64,000 nucleotides of DNA, taken from the NCBI GenBank assembly GCA_022702545.1, contig JAHRBC010000008.1, forward strand, positions 1,860,001 to 1,924,000, written 5' to 3'. Of the stretch, positions 38,546 through 47,449 are shown in pieces. The translations under genes and the position numbers were made by a program. How positions within the stretch are numbered: the stretch's first letter is position 1; every line of letters begins with the position of its first letter. The stretch comes from Phycomyces nitens (taxonomy: Eukaryota > Mucoromycota > Mucoromycetes > Mucorales > Phycomycetaceae). A model generated the notes under the pieces. It searched no databases and had not been told where the DNA came from. It saw only the letters and a program-made list of their open reading frames with translations.

Positions 38546-38621
38546 TATTAATTTATTTACTTGCTTTCTCTCTTTCCATAACCATCTCAAGCATCACCCA
38601 AAGAAAATACATAAATACGCC

Positions 38622-39447
38622 ATGTCGTTTGAAACCCTCCAGCTTCGTAAGATTCATAATTGATCATTACTAAGAGCCTTTGCTGACCTTTTTTTCTATA
38701 TAGCCAGCCTTCCAAAACACCAGAACCAGCAGCCCATTTTGCTTGATGAAGAATATCACGACGATGAAAGCACCACAATCACCGGCAACACAATGAGCAC
38801 CCTCGGTGACCAAGACATTGACTACTTTTCTCCACCACAAAGCTCCCTGCGCCAGACTATCGAAGACCCCGAGAATGCTCGGGTCTCACGCTACCAAAAC
38901 ACTTACTTTATGGATGGAGGCAATCGGTTCATTTCCGTAAGTCGCTCAGACCAAGCTAGGCCAAGGGGTTCATCCTAGCCATACTAACCAATACCCATAG
39001 TTACCAACCCTCGGCAATACCACAACAAAGGCAGCCTCACATATCTCGCGTATCTTTGAAGAATGGCTCCAACAGAAGTTATACAATGCCTCCTTTGACC
39101 GCTTACCAATCCTCGAAGACAGTGTAGAACTCATTGCCGAAGATGTCCTCAACACCCTCAAACTACGCTCCTCGATCCGTGGCCTGACTGGTCTATCGAA
39201 TGCCTATGTGAAGATTAGAACCGGCCATATCTACACCTATCATCAGCTAGAGGATGGCCAGCCCCTCATCACAGAAGACATGGAGGACTTTTTCCAGCAA
39301 TTTCCTCTGTTTATCGAAGTCATCGTCTATACAATGACCCGCAACAGTCCACCTGACCAGGACTATCTCGAACTTCTCATCTCAGTCGAGAATCTCACCG
39401 TCAATCCCAACCAACCCTACAGTCTGTCTGACCAAATATCCATTTAA
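38622..39447 (+). CDS. Conserved-looking hypothetical protein, family not recognised
   Basis: 234-residue protein in three exons (38622-38646, 38704-38936, 39001-39447), all junctions in frame, with a TATA box upstream. The N-terminal ~90 residues are acidic and polar (DEEYHDDESTTITGN). The C-terminal ~150 residues look globular: ISRIFEEWLQQKLYNASFDR, EDVLNTLKLRSSIRGLTGLS, KIRTGHIYTYHQLEDGQPLI and FFQQFPLFIEVIVYTMTRNS. There are no signal peptide, membrane segments or known motifs. Regular codon use and splice sites argue for a true gene. I do not recognise the family. Confidence 0.7.
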
Positions 39448-39558
39448 CACCACATTCATCACTTTTACATACTCTCCTTACATACTCATTTTCACCCTTA
39501 TTCTGTGTACATAACTATTTTTATATATATATTTATTTATTCATTTAATAATATATCG

Positions 39559-40780
39559 TTATTCGCTTTCTTCATCTTCTGAAGCATAACTGACCAATCC
39601 TTTTGGCGTCTTTTTTGGACTTGTGTTTGTGGTCGATGGGCTCGGCCTCTTGAAGCCTCTGGTGTTCAAAAAGGGGTCTGTCTTGAGTCGGGTCTGGATC
39701 TTTACTCTCTGGCTAAACTGAGTAAGATTTGGCTTATCGCTCTTGACTGGGAACAGGGGAGAGGCTGTCTTTTGCAACTTGCGCTGCTCAACCAGCTCCT
39801 TTGCTGGTCCTATATAATAATAATAACAATAACAATGACTAAGAGTCTCTGTTTTCTTTTGTTTCAATTTTAATTTCAATTTCAAATTACCACTATAATC
39901 CACCAGTTTGGCCTTGATGTCATCCTGAGGGTCAATGGCCACCAATGGAATATGGAGCGAATGCTTGTCTCTCAACCGATTGGTCTCGTCCTCTACGGCC
40001 TTTTCCAACTTCTTTTCCTGCCTAAACTTGCGTCTCAATTGCTGAGACTGGCTGTACGGATCTTCCCAATGACTATCATTCAGACGCTGGATCTGAGTCA
40101 GCACAGGCACTGCATCATCCCAGACCTTTTTGTCTTTGATGCCATGTTCTAGTCTGTACATTGGATCAGACTCCATTTTTTCCTTGATTTCTGGATCTTC
40201 GAGCTTGATTGCCTCTGAATCCTCGGCCTCCCACTCTTCCATCTTTTGTCTGGCCCCACTGACCACTAGATATTTTGCATTCTGGGCCTATAAGTCTTGC
40301 TTAAAGTCCAGTGTTTTTTATTACCTTTGGGTCCGTATGGATCTCTATCCAGCCACTGCACAAATGGCATTTCATCCTAAACTGCAGTATTGCTGTACTA
40401 TAGTAGTTTCCAATCTTTTTCTTTTCGGCATTGTATCGTACACCTAGTACAAAAATTAGCCAGGGTTGTAACAGCTGTAACAGTTGTACTGTATACCTTT
40501 GCCAATATGTTGGTCGCAGCCAGTACACCATATATTAAACGGCAATTCAAATCTAATAGGCCATATAAGCTCAAATGATGTCGTACGCCTTGTTGTTTGT
40601 ACCGAACCACCAGGATTCCCTGATCAATCTTGCGTGCACGATCACCAAGTGGATGCTTTCCCACAAATGTATTGACAGATCCCTACAAAGCATCGTTTAA
40701 TTACAGCAATCACTTGCTATAAACCAACTTGCCTTGTCGGGAGTCCATTCGGGTGGGTAGTACTTGTTAAAAGGCTGCAT
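39559..40780 (-). CDS. Pre-mRNA splicing factor of the Yju2/CWC16 family (CCDC130/Saf4-like)
   Basis: 300-residue protein in six exons (40780-40733, 40682-40603, 40552-40497, 40443-40325, 40287-39891, 39809-39559). It starts [20 protein letters not shown], the CWC16 signature, and has the zinc-binding pairs [20 protein letters not shown] and [10 protein letters not shown] coiled, charged middle ([20 protein letters not shown]) and a basic tail follow. The [15 protein letters not shown] start and length place it with CCDC130/Saf4, not Yju2/CCDC94. These proteins join the spliceosome around the first catalytic step. Its own first intron (40683-40732) begins GC: AAG-GCAAGT is the only donor that keeps frame. 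Confidence 0.9.
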
Positions 40781-40959
40781 TGCTAATCAGCTCCAACATC
40801 AACAGCGGAAACTTGTCTTTCTATATTCATGCAGCAGTCACAAGAGGCACCCCCACCCACTCACTCACCCATCCACCCACAAATTAGGTACATTTTTTTT
40901 GCAGCCCATCAAAAATCACTGGCAAGACGCATTTATGCACAATGATAAATAAACAGCTA

Positions 40960-42375
40960 TTATTCAGAAAGATAGGCAACCACTGTAGGATGTCCCATCA
41001 ATTGATCTCTCAATTCAATTAGCTTTTCCATTGAATATTCCAGACATGCCTCTTCTTCCAATCTATACTTTTCAACATGGTTTGAGATCAGACACTCTGG
41101 GTGTTTTGGTGCAGATTTGATGCCATCCAGGTAATGAGTCAGGGCATCCAGCAGGAGCATCACAACTCGCAATTGAATCACTTGGAGACGAGGATGGCCA
41201 GTCACTGCATCCATCACATCTTCAAGAGTGTCTAGCTGACTATCCAAGACATCAGTTGGAGATTTTGGTTCAAGCGAAAGCGCTTTAAGCGACAATTGAT
41301 CGTTTGACTTGAACTCTACAAGATCATCTTCATCACACACCACCAGGTACATGACACCTAGAGAGTCGCGCGCAAGTCCTGTCTCCAAAACCACCTGGTG
41401 GACATCTTTGGGCACTATGGGCGCAATGTGTTCTGGGGTTTGCAGGGTCAGGACAGGACGAATGGCCCTGGACCTCAACCACATTACTTTATGATAATCC
41501 AGTGATTCCTCGCCTTGGGACAGATCAAGAAAAGGCATGATGGGGATCTTGACCTGAGATGGGACCTTGTTGTCATCAAGACAGAACCCATGCAAGAACA
41601 ACAATTCTTGATTAGACTTTTCTCCATAAGACAGACACAGTTCTTGGTTGGCCTCCAATGGCTTGTTGTCAAACGATACGAGGTCGAGCCCATCAGGTGT
41701 AAGTTGCCAGCGGATGCTTGGTGTTGGTGAATGGTTGCTAAAGTCAAAGAATGGAATCAGAGCAAGATCTCCATCATGGTCAAGAGTGTCTTGAGAGCTT
41801 GCAAGACTGACGACGCGCGACCAAAACACAACATTGGCCCAAAGCCATTGGTCCAGGGTTATGGTGGACAGCCAGCCGTCATCCAGAGCCTGGAGCTTCT
41901 TGAGTTCCTGTTCAAGTACCCGCCGCTTGGACTGTACAGAGTCCGCCAATTGGGTTCCTTCGAGCACCTTGGCATCGTCCATTAGCAAGACGTGTGTCTC
42001 TTTTAGCGATTCAATGGTCGGGAGAATGTCAATATATGGTTTCCAAAATGAAGTTGGCGCAACGTATTTTTCAAACACAAGGAATAGTCGCAAGCACAGG
42101 CCTTCATTTTCAGCATTCAACACAAATTCTTCATCGCTGATTGGCGAGTATGATCCCAAGCAGCACTTTTGGAGGGTGGTTGTGAATAAAGGCTGGGATC
42201 TAGCCAGGACTTGAGCAGCAGTGATGATCATTTGATGAGGGATCTGGACTAGTGGATCGATTCCGTCAAGCGCCCTGGTAGCAACTAATCCATTGCCGGC
42301 CCATTGAGTTTTCTGGACTGCCACATTGGGTGCCTTGATGCCGTTTTGGCTTGCCCATGTCTTGAATGCATCCAT
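40960..42375 (-). CDS. SET-domain protein-lysine methyltransferase (RuBisCO-LSMT/SETD3/Rkm type)
   Basis: 471-residue intronless gene. The start at 42375 (MDAFKTWASQNGIKAPNVAV) matches the family's usual FxxWxxxxG opening; an upstream in-frame ATG-like start at 42429 would add 18 non-conserved residues. The split SET domain shows GNGLVATRAL at the start, IPFFDFSNHSPTPSIRW (the NHS cofactor/substrate motif) and CLSYGEKSNQELLFLHGF. A helical substrate-binding region of about 200 residues follows, as in Rkm1-4 and SETD3. Likely targets are non-histone proteins such as ribosomal proteins or elongation factors. A TIR element begins 86 bases upstream of the start codon. Confidence 0.88.
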   Translation of the reverse strand: MDAFKTWASQNGIKAPNVAVQKTQWAGNGLVATRALDGIDPLVQIPHQMIITAAQVLARSQPLFTTTLQKCCLGSYSPISDEEFVLNAENEGLCLRLFLVFEKYVAPTSFWKPYIDILPTIESLKETHVLLMDDAKVLEGTQLADSVQSKRRVLEQELKKLQALDDGWLSTITLDQWLWANVVFWSRVVSLASSQDTLDHDGDLALIPFFDFSNHSPTPSIRWQLTPDGLDLVSFDNKPLEANQELCLSYGEKSNQELLFLHGFCLDDNKVPSQVKIPIMPFLDLSQGEESLDYHKVMWLRSRAIRPVLTLQTPEHIAPIVPKDVHQVVLETGLARDSLGVMYLVVCDEDDLVEFKSNDQLSLKALSLEPKSPTDVLDSQLDTLEDVMDAVTGHPRLQVIQLRVVMLLLDALTHYLDGIKSAPKHPECLISNHVEKYRLEEEACLEYSMEKLIELRDQLMGHPTVVAYLSE

Positions 42376-42460
42376 TGTCGAACTAGGATCATAAAGGGAA
42401 CAGCAATGGACAAGAGTCACGTGTATCAATCATTTTTTTATTTTATTTTATTTTATATAT

Positions 42461-42797
42461 ATGGTGCATTCGGACTTGGATATCAACTTTTTACGCACTT
42501 TTCAAAATCCCAAGACTTTTGTAAAAACGAGGTTATAAAAAATACAAGCCGCGCATTAGATATCCATAGTATTGATTGATGTATCCCGCAGCTTCATTTT
42601 TAATTAAATAGCTTTAACAAAAAGCCTTGGTGTTTTAAAGATTTGCTAGTAAGAGACGGTTATATAGCGGAGATAATAATTATATTTTGCAGTATGTCGG
42701 ATGTTAAATACAATTATTATTTTTTACCTGCAGAGTTTTATCAAACAAAATTGAAACAAATTCGACAAAAGTCGATAGTTAAAGCTAAATGCACCAT
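42461..42797 (+). mobile_element. Short TIR element, copy A (deletion form)
   Basis: 337 bp element starting ATGGTGCATTCGG and ending AATGCACCAT, giving ~10-bp inverted ends. It is closely related, in the same orientation, to the longer element at 44937-45760: shared stretches include TTGGATATCAACTTTTTACG, TTTTAAAGATTTGC, GGAGATAATAATTA and AAAGTCGATAGTTAAAGC. It lacks about 470 internal bases of copy B. No ORF. No clear target-site duplication, as both flanks are AT-rich. Confidence 0.75.
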
Positions 42798-43042
42798 TGG
42801 TGGTATATAATTAATTCTTGATGAGAACAAAATGATTGTTTACTAATTATTATATTTGCAAGGCTTTGAACCTTTTTATTTGCCTAGATTCTACTTGATG
42901 CGGATTGTACCTTTGTCCTACAAACAGAGCTTTTTTTATTTACTTTTTTTTTCTCACATTCTAATAATATAAAAGCCATTAAAAGGCTTTAAAAGCATTA
43001 AAGCCTCTCTTTCCAGTATTTATTCAAAATATTCTTTATATT

Positions 43043-44848
43043 ATGCTTTTATCAGACCTTCCTCAAGAAATCTTAGACAAAGTCATTGATCTTCTTCCAA
43101 CCAAAAACAAAATATCTTGCTGTCTAGTTTGCAAGTCATGGAACAACATCTTCCAGGATTCCTTGTACTCTGATCTATTTATACGTTCCAGAGAGACCTT
43201 GGATGGTGTTATGAATTCACCCCTTGACAACCGACCCAACTATCAAGAAAATGGACACCTTGTACAATATATATGGATAAGCTATCCTATAAGTATAACA
43301 GACGAAAATATCTACACATTCCAAAAGATGTTTCCAAACATAAAGTATATTTGTTTATACATTATGATTTTAAACCAGAGGGACCTTGGATTGGATGCTG
43401 GTTGGCACCCCTGGAGATTACTGAGAGATCTCGACATCTCTTTTTGGTATATCGATATACCTGACATTAAGGATAAGCTTGTTAAATTGCTCTCGTCATT
43501 ACCCGCTCTCAGACGACTGAGGATTAAACACCAAGCTATACCAATTGATTTACTGTCATTCTCATTAAACGACATTGAAACCATTCACTCTCATCTAAAG
43601 CACCTTGGACATTTGAATTTAAAATCAAAAATATTGCCTATCTCTGACATTGACTTTGCGCAGATAGAAGACGTATCACCAGCCACAGCAATGAGAAGCT
43701 TGAAAATAACATCGAAAAACATAGATCAACGATGGTTATATTATTTCGCTCACAAATACCCTAATCTACGCAAAATCAAATTTCATACATCAAATTCCCT
43801 GACCAATCTTGAAGAGCAAAGAAACAGTACAGTGGAAATATTCCTCACAGATCCTTTGATATTTCAGCACCTAACAAACGCGCATATTCGACATACCGAT
43901 TACAATAAAGACGATACACCTTTAATGGATATATATATTTCAAGAAACATGACTCTTGACCGTGTAGCAATTTCTATCGACCAAGGGGATACCTATTCTC
44001 CTGATAATCTCTGTGATTTTCCCAAACGTATCATGGAAGCTTGCCTGACCAGATATTCAAAGACCATCAACTCCTTTTCCCTAAGCTGTAAACCTCTACA
44101 TACAGTCCCAATACAGTTGATCGAGATGGAGAACATCATTTGTAATTTGGTTGAACTTGTGATCAACAGCCCCGTATCCGTTGAGCTAGATACCTTTCTT
44201 TCTTTGTCACCTCGCTTAAAATCACTTGAACTCTTTCATACTGATATAAAAGTTAGAGATAACTTCTACACCTCAAAGAGATTTGGACTCCAGGAATTCA
44301 GAGTAAACAACGCAAAAATCACTTCAGATGTTCTCCGGTTTCTGTCATTCCACTGCAGAGATTTGAACAAGTTGAAATTGACTGAATCATCGGTATACGG
44401 CAACTTTACAATACCTGGATACCAGCTTATTGACATGACCTATAGCCGCCTAAAGATATTACGTATAGATAAAACACAATTTGTTATAAAAAACAACGAG
44501 TGTCCAGACAATGTCAACATCACCCTTATTACACGACCAGTTGAAGATATTCCTCCAAAACCAGATTATATTTGCATTTTCCAGCCAATTGTCATTGTAA
44601 CACCTACCAAAGCTCATTCCCACTGGTTTTACGCATCTGAATCCCAAGATATGAATGCTATTTCAAAAGCACAAAGCTCCCGTATCATGAAATTCTTTTC
44701 AAATTATGAGGAAAACAAAAGAATTACGCTAGAAAAGGCTAATATTAAAATAGGAGAGCCTTCTAAGCGTTGGAAGCGCAGATGTGTATTTGGATATACA
44801 AATATAATACTTGGCTATGTTGTTAACTATAAAGTCACTACCACTTAA
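43043..44848 (+). CDS. F-box protein with leucine-rich-repeat-like region
   Basis: 601-residue intronless gene. Residues ~1-45 are an F-box (LSDLPQEILDKVIDLLP, then CCLVCKSWNNIFQDSLYSDL), which would bind Skp1 in an SCF ubiquitin ligase. The rest is a long, irregular Leu/Ile-rich region with repeated units such as LVKLLSSLPALRRLRIKHQA, YPNLRKIKFHTSNSL and SPRLKSLELFHTDIKV, consistent with a degenerate LRR solenoid for substrate binding. Base use is more AT-rich than in its neighbours (many ATA, TTA, AAA codons) and introns are absent. It lies between two direct copies of one TIR element. F-box families of this kind expand lineage-specifically; the target is unknown. Confidence 0.82.
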   Translation: MLLSDLPQEILDKVIDLLPTKNKISCCLVCKSWNNIFQDSLYSDLFIRSRETLDGVMNSPLDNRPNYQENGHLVQYIWISYPISITDENIYTFQKMFPNIKYICLYIMILNQRDLGLDAGWHPWRLLRDLDISFWYIDIPDIKDKLVKLLSSLPALRRLRIKHQAIPIDLLSFSLNDIETIHSHLKHLGHLNLKSKILPISDIDFAQIEDVSPATAMRSLKITSKNIDQRWLYYFAHKYPNLRKIKFHTSNSLTNLEEQRNSTVEIFLTDPLIFQHLTNAHIRHTDYNKDDTPLMDIYISRNMTLDRVAISIDQGDTYSPDNLCDFPKRIMEACLTRYSKTINSFSLSCKPLHTVPIQLIEMENIICNLVELVINSPVSVELDTFLSLSPRLKSLELFHTDIKVRDNFYTSKRFGLQEFRVNNAKITSDVLRFLSFHCRDLNKLKLTESSVYGNFTIPGYQLIDMTYSRLKILRIDKTQFVIKNNECPDNVNITLITRPVEDIPPKPDYICIFQPIVIVTPTKAHSHWFYASESQDMNAISKAQSSRIMKFFSNYEENKRITLEKANIKIGEPSKRWKRRCVFGYTNIILGYVVNYKVTTT

Positions 44849-44936
44849 TTCACATATTGTACTCAAAACGTTTTTTTTTCTCAAGTATATGTGGTGTATA
44901 TTAAACAAGACAAAGAATACTCGACATTATTATAAT

Positions 44937-45760
44937 ATGGTGCATTTGGATTTGGATATCAACTTTTTTACATACTTTTCAAAATCTCAAGACTTTTGCA
45001 GAAATAAAGCTATCAGAAATCCAAGCAGTACGTTGGAAATCCATGGTTTCGTTTAATGTATCTCGCGGCTTTATTTTTAATTAAGCAGCTTTAACAAAAG
45101 AAAGACTTGGTGTTTTAAAGATTTGCAGGTAAGAGACCGTTACATATCGGAGATAATAATTATTTTTTCTATAGGGATACCTTTTAAATCGACACATGGA
45201 AAAGCAAGTCACTGACTATATGAATTGTTATATTCTAGAGTCTTTTACTGGTTCAAAGTGTATTCTTAAAGGACTTTGAGTTGGTAATTTTCTATTTACC
45301 AAATTCTGTTCCAAAAGCAATAAGACGGTTCATAACTTGATTCTAATATGTTGACTGTGATGCGTAAAGAGTAAGCTTTTTGTTTGTAAGGGGGCGGACC
45401 TCAGATTTATTGTGGGCATCTCGTTAAAATGAGATTGAAATTACAGAATTTGCTTCTAGTTTTCTATAGTTATGTGGGTTTTTGTGGGGTTTTTAAATCA
45501 TTGGAAGAAAGATAAATCTATGCTGGTATGTCAAGAGAGAAGAATTCTGGTGTAAAGAGTAAAGAAGTGATTGACAACCAAAATCTGCAGTTGATTAATG
45601 CGTACTTTGTGACTCGTTTTTCCATGTGTCGATTTACTATCACCGCCGTTTTCCCAGTATATCGGACGTCAAATAACATGGTTTTTTTACATGCGGAGTT
45701 TTATCAAACGAAATTGAAACAGATTCGAAAAAAGTCGATAGTTAAAGCTAAATGCACCAT
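44937..45760 (+). mobile_element. TIR element, copy B (longer form)
   Basis: 824 bp element with ends ATGGTGCATTTGG and AATGCACCAT, homologous to copy A over about 230 bases at the left and about 100 bases at the right. The central ~470 bases (~45165-45650) are unique to this copy and contain no transposase-like ORF, so both copies are non-autonomous. It begins 88 bases after the F-box stop and ends 107 bases before the PRP38 start, so it is embedded in the PRP38 promoter region. Confidence 0.72.
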
Positions 45761-45867
45761 ATATATACATGTATATATATATATATATATTTACTTTATA
45801 TTTATATTTTTCACAATTGATTTCTCCGTCAATTGTTTTTTATACTTGGAAAACACGTCCTTTAATC

Positions 45868-47304
45868 ATGAGTGCTACTGGAACCCAAGGAACCAAGCTA
45901 GAGACCTGGGGAAATGAGTCTACAATGAACCTCAATGCCATAATCTACCAAAACATCCTTGCTTCTCCATACTTTAAATCGCTCTAGTAAGTTGATGTTG
46001 TTTGCAATGACACCAAATAGAGAATGAAATTTAGAGAAATTATATAATATTATATAATATTATATAATATGATATATATATATATAAGCATCTAAAGATT
46101 GATTTCACATTTCAGTGAGAAAAAAACGTTTCATGAAATCGTGGATGAGATCTACAACGAAGGTACAATCGTCTGCTTTCATTTTTCTCCTTTATCCTGA
46201 AAGGTTTGTCGACAGGGATGGTTTTTTTTTATCCCAATAAATGGCAGTGCATAGTGAATCGGACTGACACCTTTTGTTCTTGTTCTTGTTGTTCTTGTTG
46301 TTGCTGTTACTTTGGAATGCCTTGTAGTCTACAATCTCTGTAAGTCTTGCAAGACGTGTCATTATTGTCCTAACATCTGTTTTATAGCTCCCTTTCTTAA
46401 GGGCACAAACCCATCGACTGCCTACTGCTGCCTTTACAAGCTGTGGACTTTGCGTCTGACTGTAAAGCAAGTCGAGAACCTCATTGACCACTCGGATTCT
46501 CCGTAAGCTGCTGGTTTATTTAAATACCATTTGATTTTTTGTTAAATGATGGGCTATTTTTTTAGGTACATTCGCGCAGTTGGCTTTCTCTATCTGCGGT
46601 ATGTGTGTGTTCCGGCCCAATTGTGGGACTGGTTCCAATACTACCTCGAGGATGAAGAAGAGATTGATCTGACAGGCGGACCAAAGCCGCAAAAGTCGTA
46701 TGTATGGCCAAGGAGAAGTGTTGTCAAACATAATCTAAGACAAATCGTTGATAACTAGGACAATTGGAAAGTTGATTCGGATGCTTATCCTGGAGCAAAA
46801 GTTCCAAGGAACCATGCTTCCACGTATCCCGGTCCCGATTGCCAGAGATCTTGTTCAAAAGTTGGAAGACCACGATCGACAGAACCGCAAGAGTGCAAGG
46901 TAACACTTGCACAACATATTACAAGATACTAAAGGATGTTTAGTGACAAGGGAGATGCGTATGGCACCGACAGTCGAAGAGACAGAGACAGAGACAGAGA
47001 TCATCGTTCTCGCTCCAGTGGCCGCCATGACCATCGGTCTCGCTCGCCCAGCCCTCGCAGGGACTCTCGTCGGGACGGTGTGCGAAGGAAGCGCAATGAG
47101 TTTGGTGAATATGAACCTTACAAGAGTAGCAGCAGTGGTAGCACAGGTCATCGTTACGACGATGAGCCTCGTCATAGTTCGCGTCGACGGAGCCGTAGCC
47201 CTAGACGTTCGAGTCCTAGACGTTCGAGTCCTAGACGCACGAGCCGTTACCGATCGCCTGAAAGATACTCTCGCCAGAGATCTTATTCAAAAGACCGTTA
47301 TTAA
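45868..47304 (+). CDS. Pre-mRNA splicing factor PRP38 (PRPF38B-like, with RS domain)
   Basis: 308-residue protein in seven exons (45868-45986, 46116-46162, 46328-46339, 46388-46502, 46566-46697, 46759-46899, 46944-47304), all in frame; exon 3 is a 12-nt microexon. PRP38 landmarks are NAIIYQNILASPYFKSLYEK, TFHEIVDEIYNEV, TAYCCLYKLWTLRLTVKQVE, DSPYIRAVGFLYLRYV, LWDWFQYYLEDEEE and TMLPRIPVPIARDL. The last exon is an Arg/Ser domain with SPRRSSPRR repeats, as in human PRPF38B. Yeast Prp38 is part of the tri-snRNP and is needed for spliceosome activation. The microexon restores the loop before the PFLKGTNPS motif. A TIR element ends 107 bases upstream. Confidence 0.9.
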
Positions 47305-47449
47305 CAAGAAATTGCAGTGTTTTTATATAAATATAAAAAGCAATAAATAAATAAATAACTATGGATGAGTGAATGAATGTATGAATGCAGTTGGATCAAG
47401 GGAATGTGTGTGTGTGTGTCTATTACTTTTTTTATGTGTCTTGCAAGAC

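Larger units (their letters stand above)
29412..38621. other. 9.2 kb AT-rich region with no convincing gene
   Basis: Long stretch between CYB5 and the orphan gene. Open frames are short (up to ~138 codons), lie on both strands, are rich in Phe/Ile/Lys/Tyr and show no recognised motif. Contents noted: a GTTCAT/GGTCAT tandem repeat (~29870-29907), a perfect 12-bp hairpin (31778-31805), a possible 37-residue spliced ORF (32238-32409), a poly-T run near 36775-36794 and two copies of TTTAATGCCAGACA near 37562-37600. I found no tRNA-, snRNA- or rRNA-like sequence and no long terminal repeats, though I cannot search. Confidence 0.5.

Noticed and set aside
43043..44848. F-box gene as a transposase
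   Set aside because: The N-terminus is a clear F-box and the rest is LRR-like; there is no catalytic DDE or HUH signature, so it is a passenger rather than the mobilising enzyme.
39559..47304. A splicing-factor gene cluster (CCDC130 and PRP38 close together)
   Set aside because: The two genes are separated by unrelated SET and F-box genes on different strands; proximity is probably chance.
46855..47350. Overlapping frames on both strands across the PRP38 RS domain
   Set aside because: They are by-products of Arg/Ser repeat codons; the PRP38 frame joins cleanly to upstream conserved exons.
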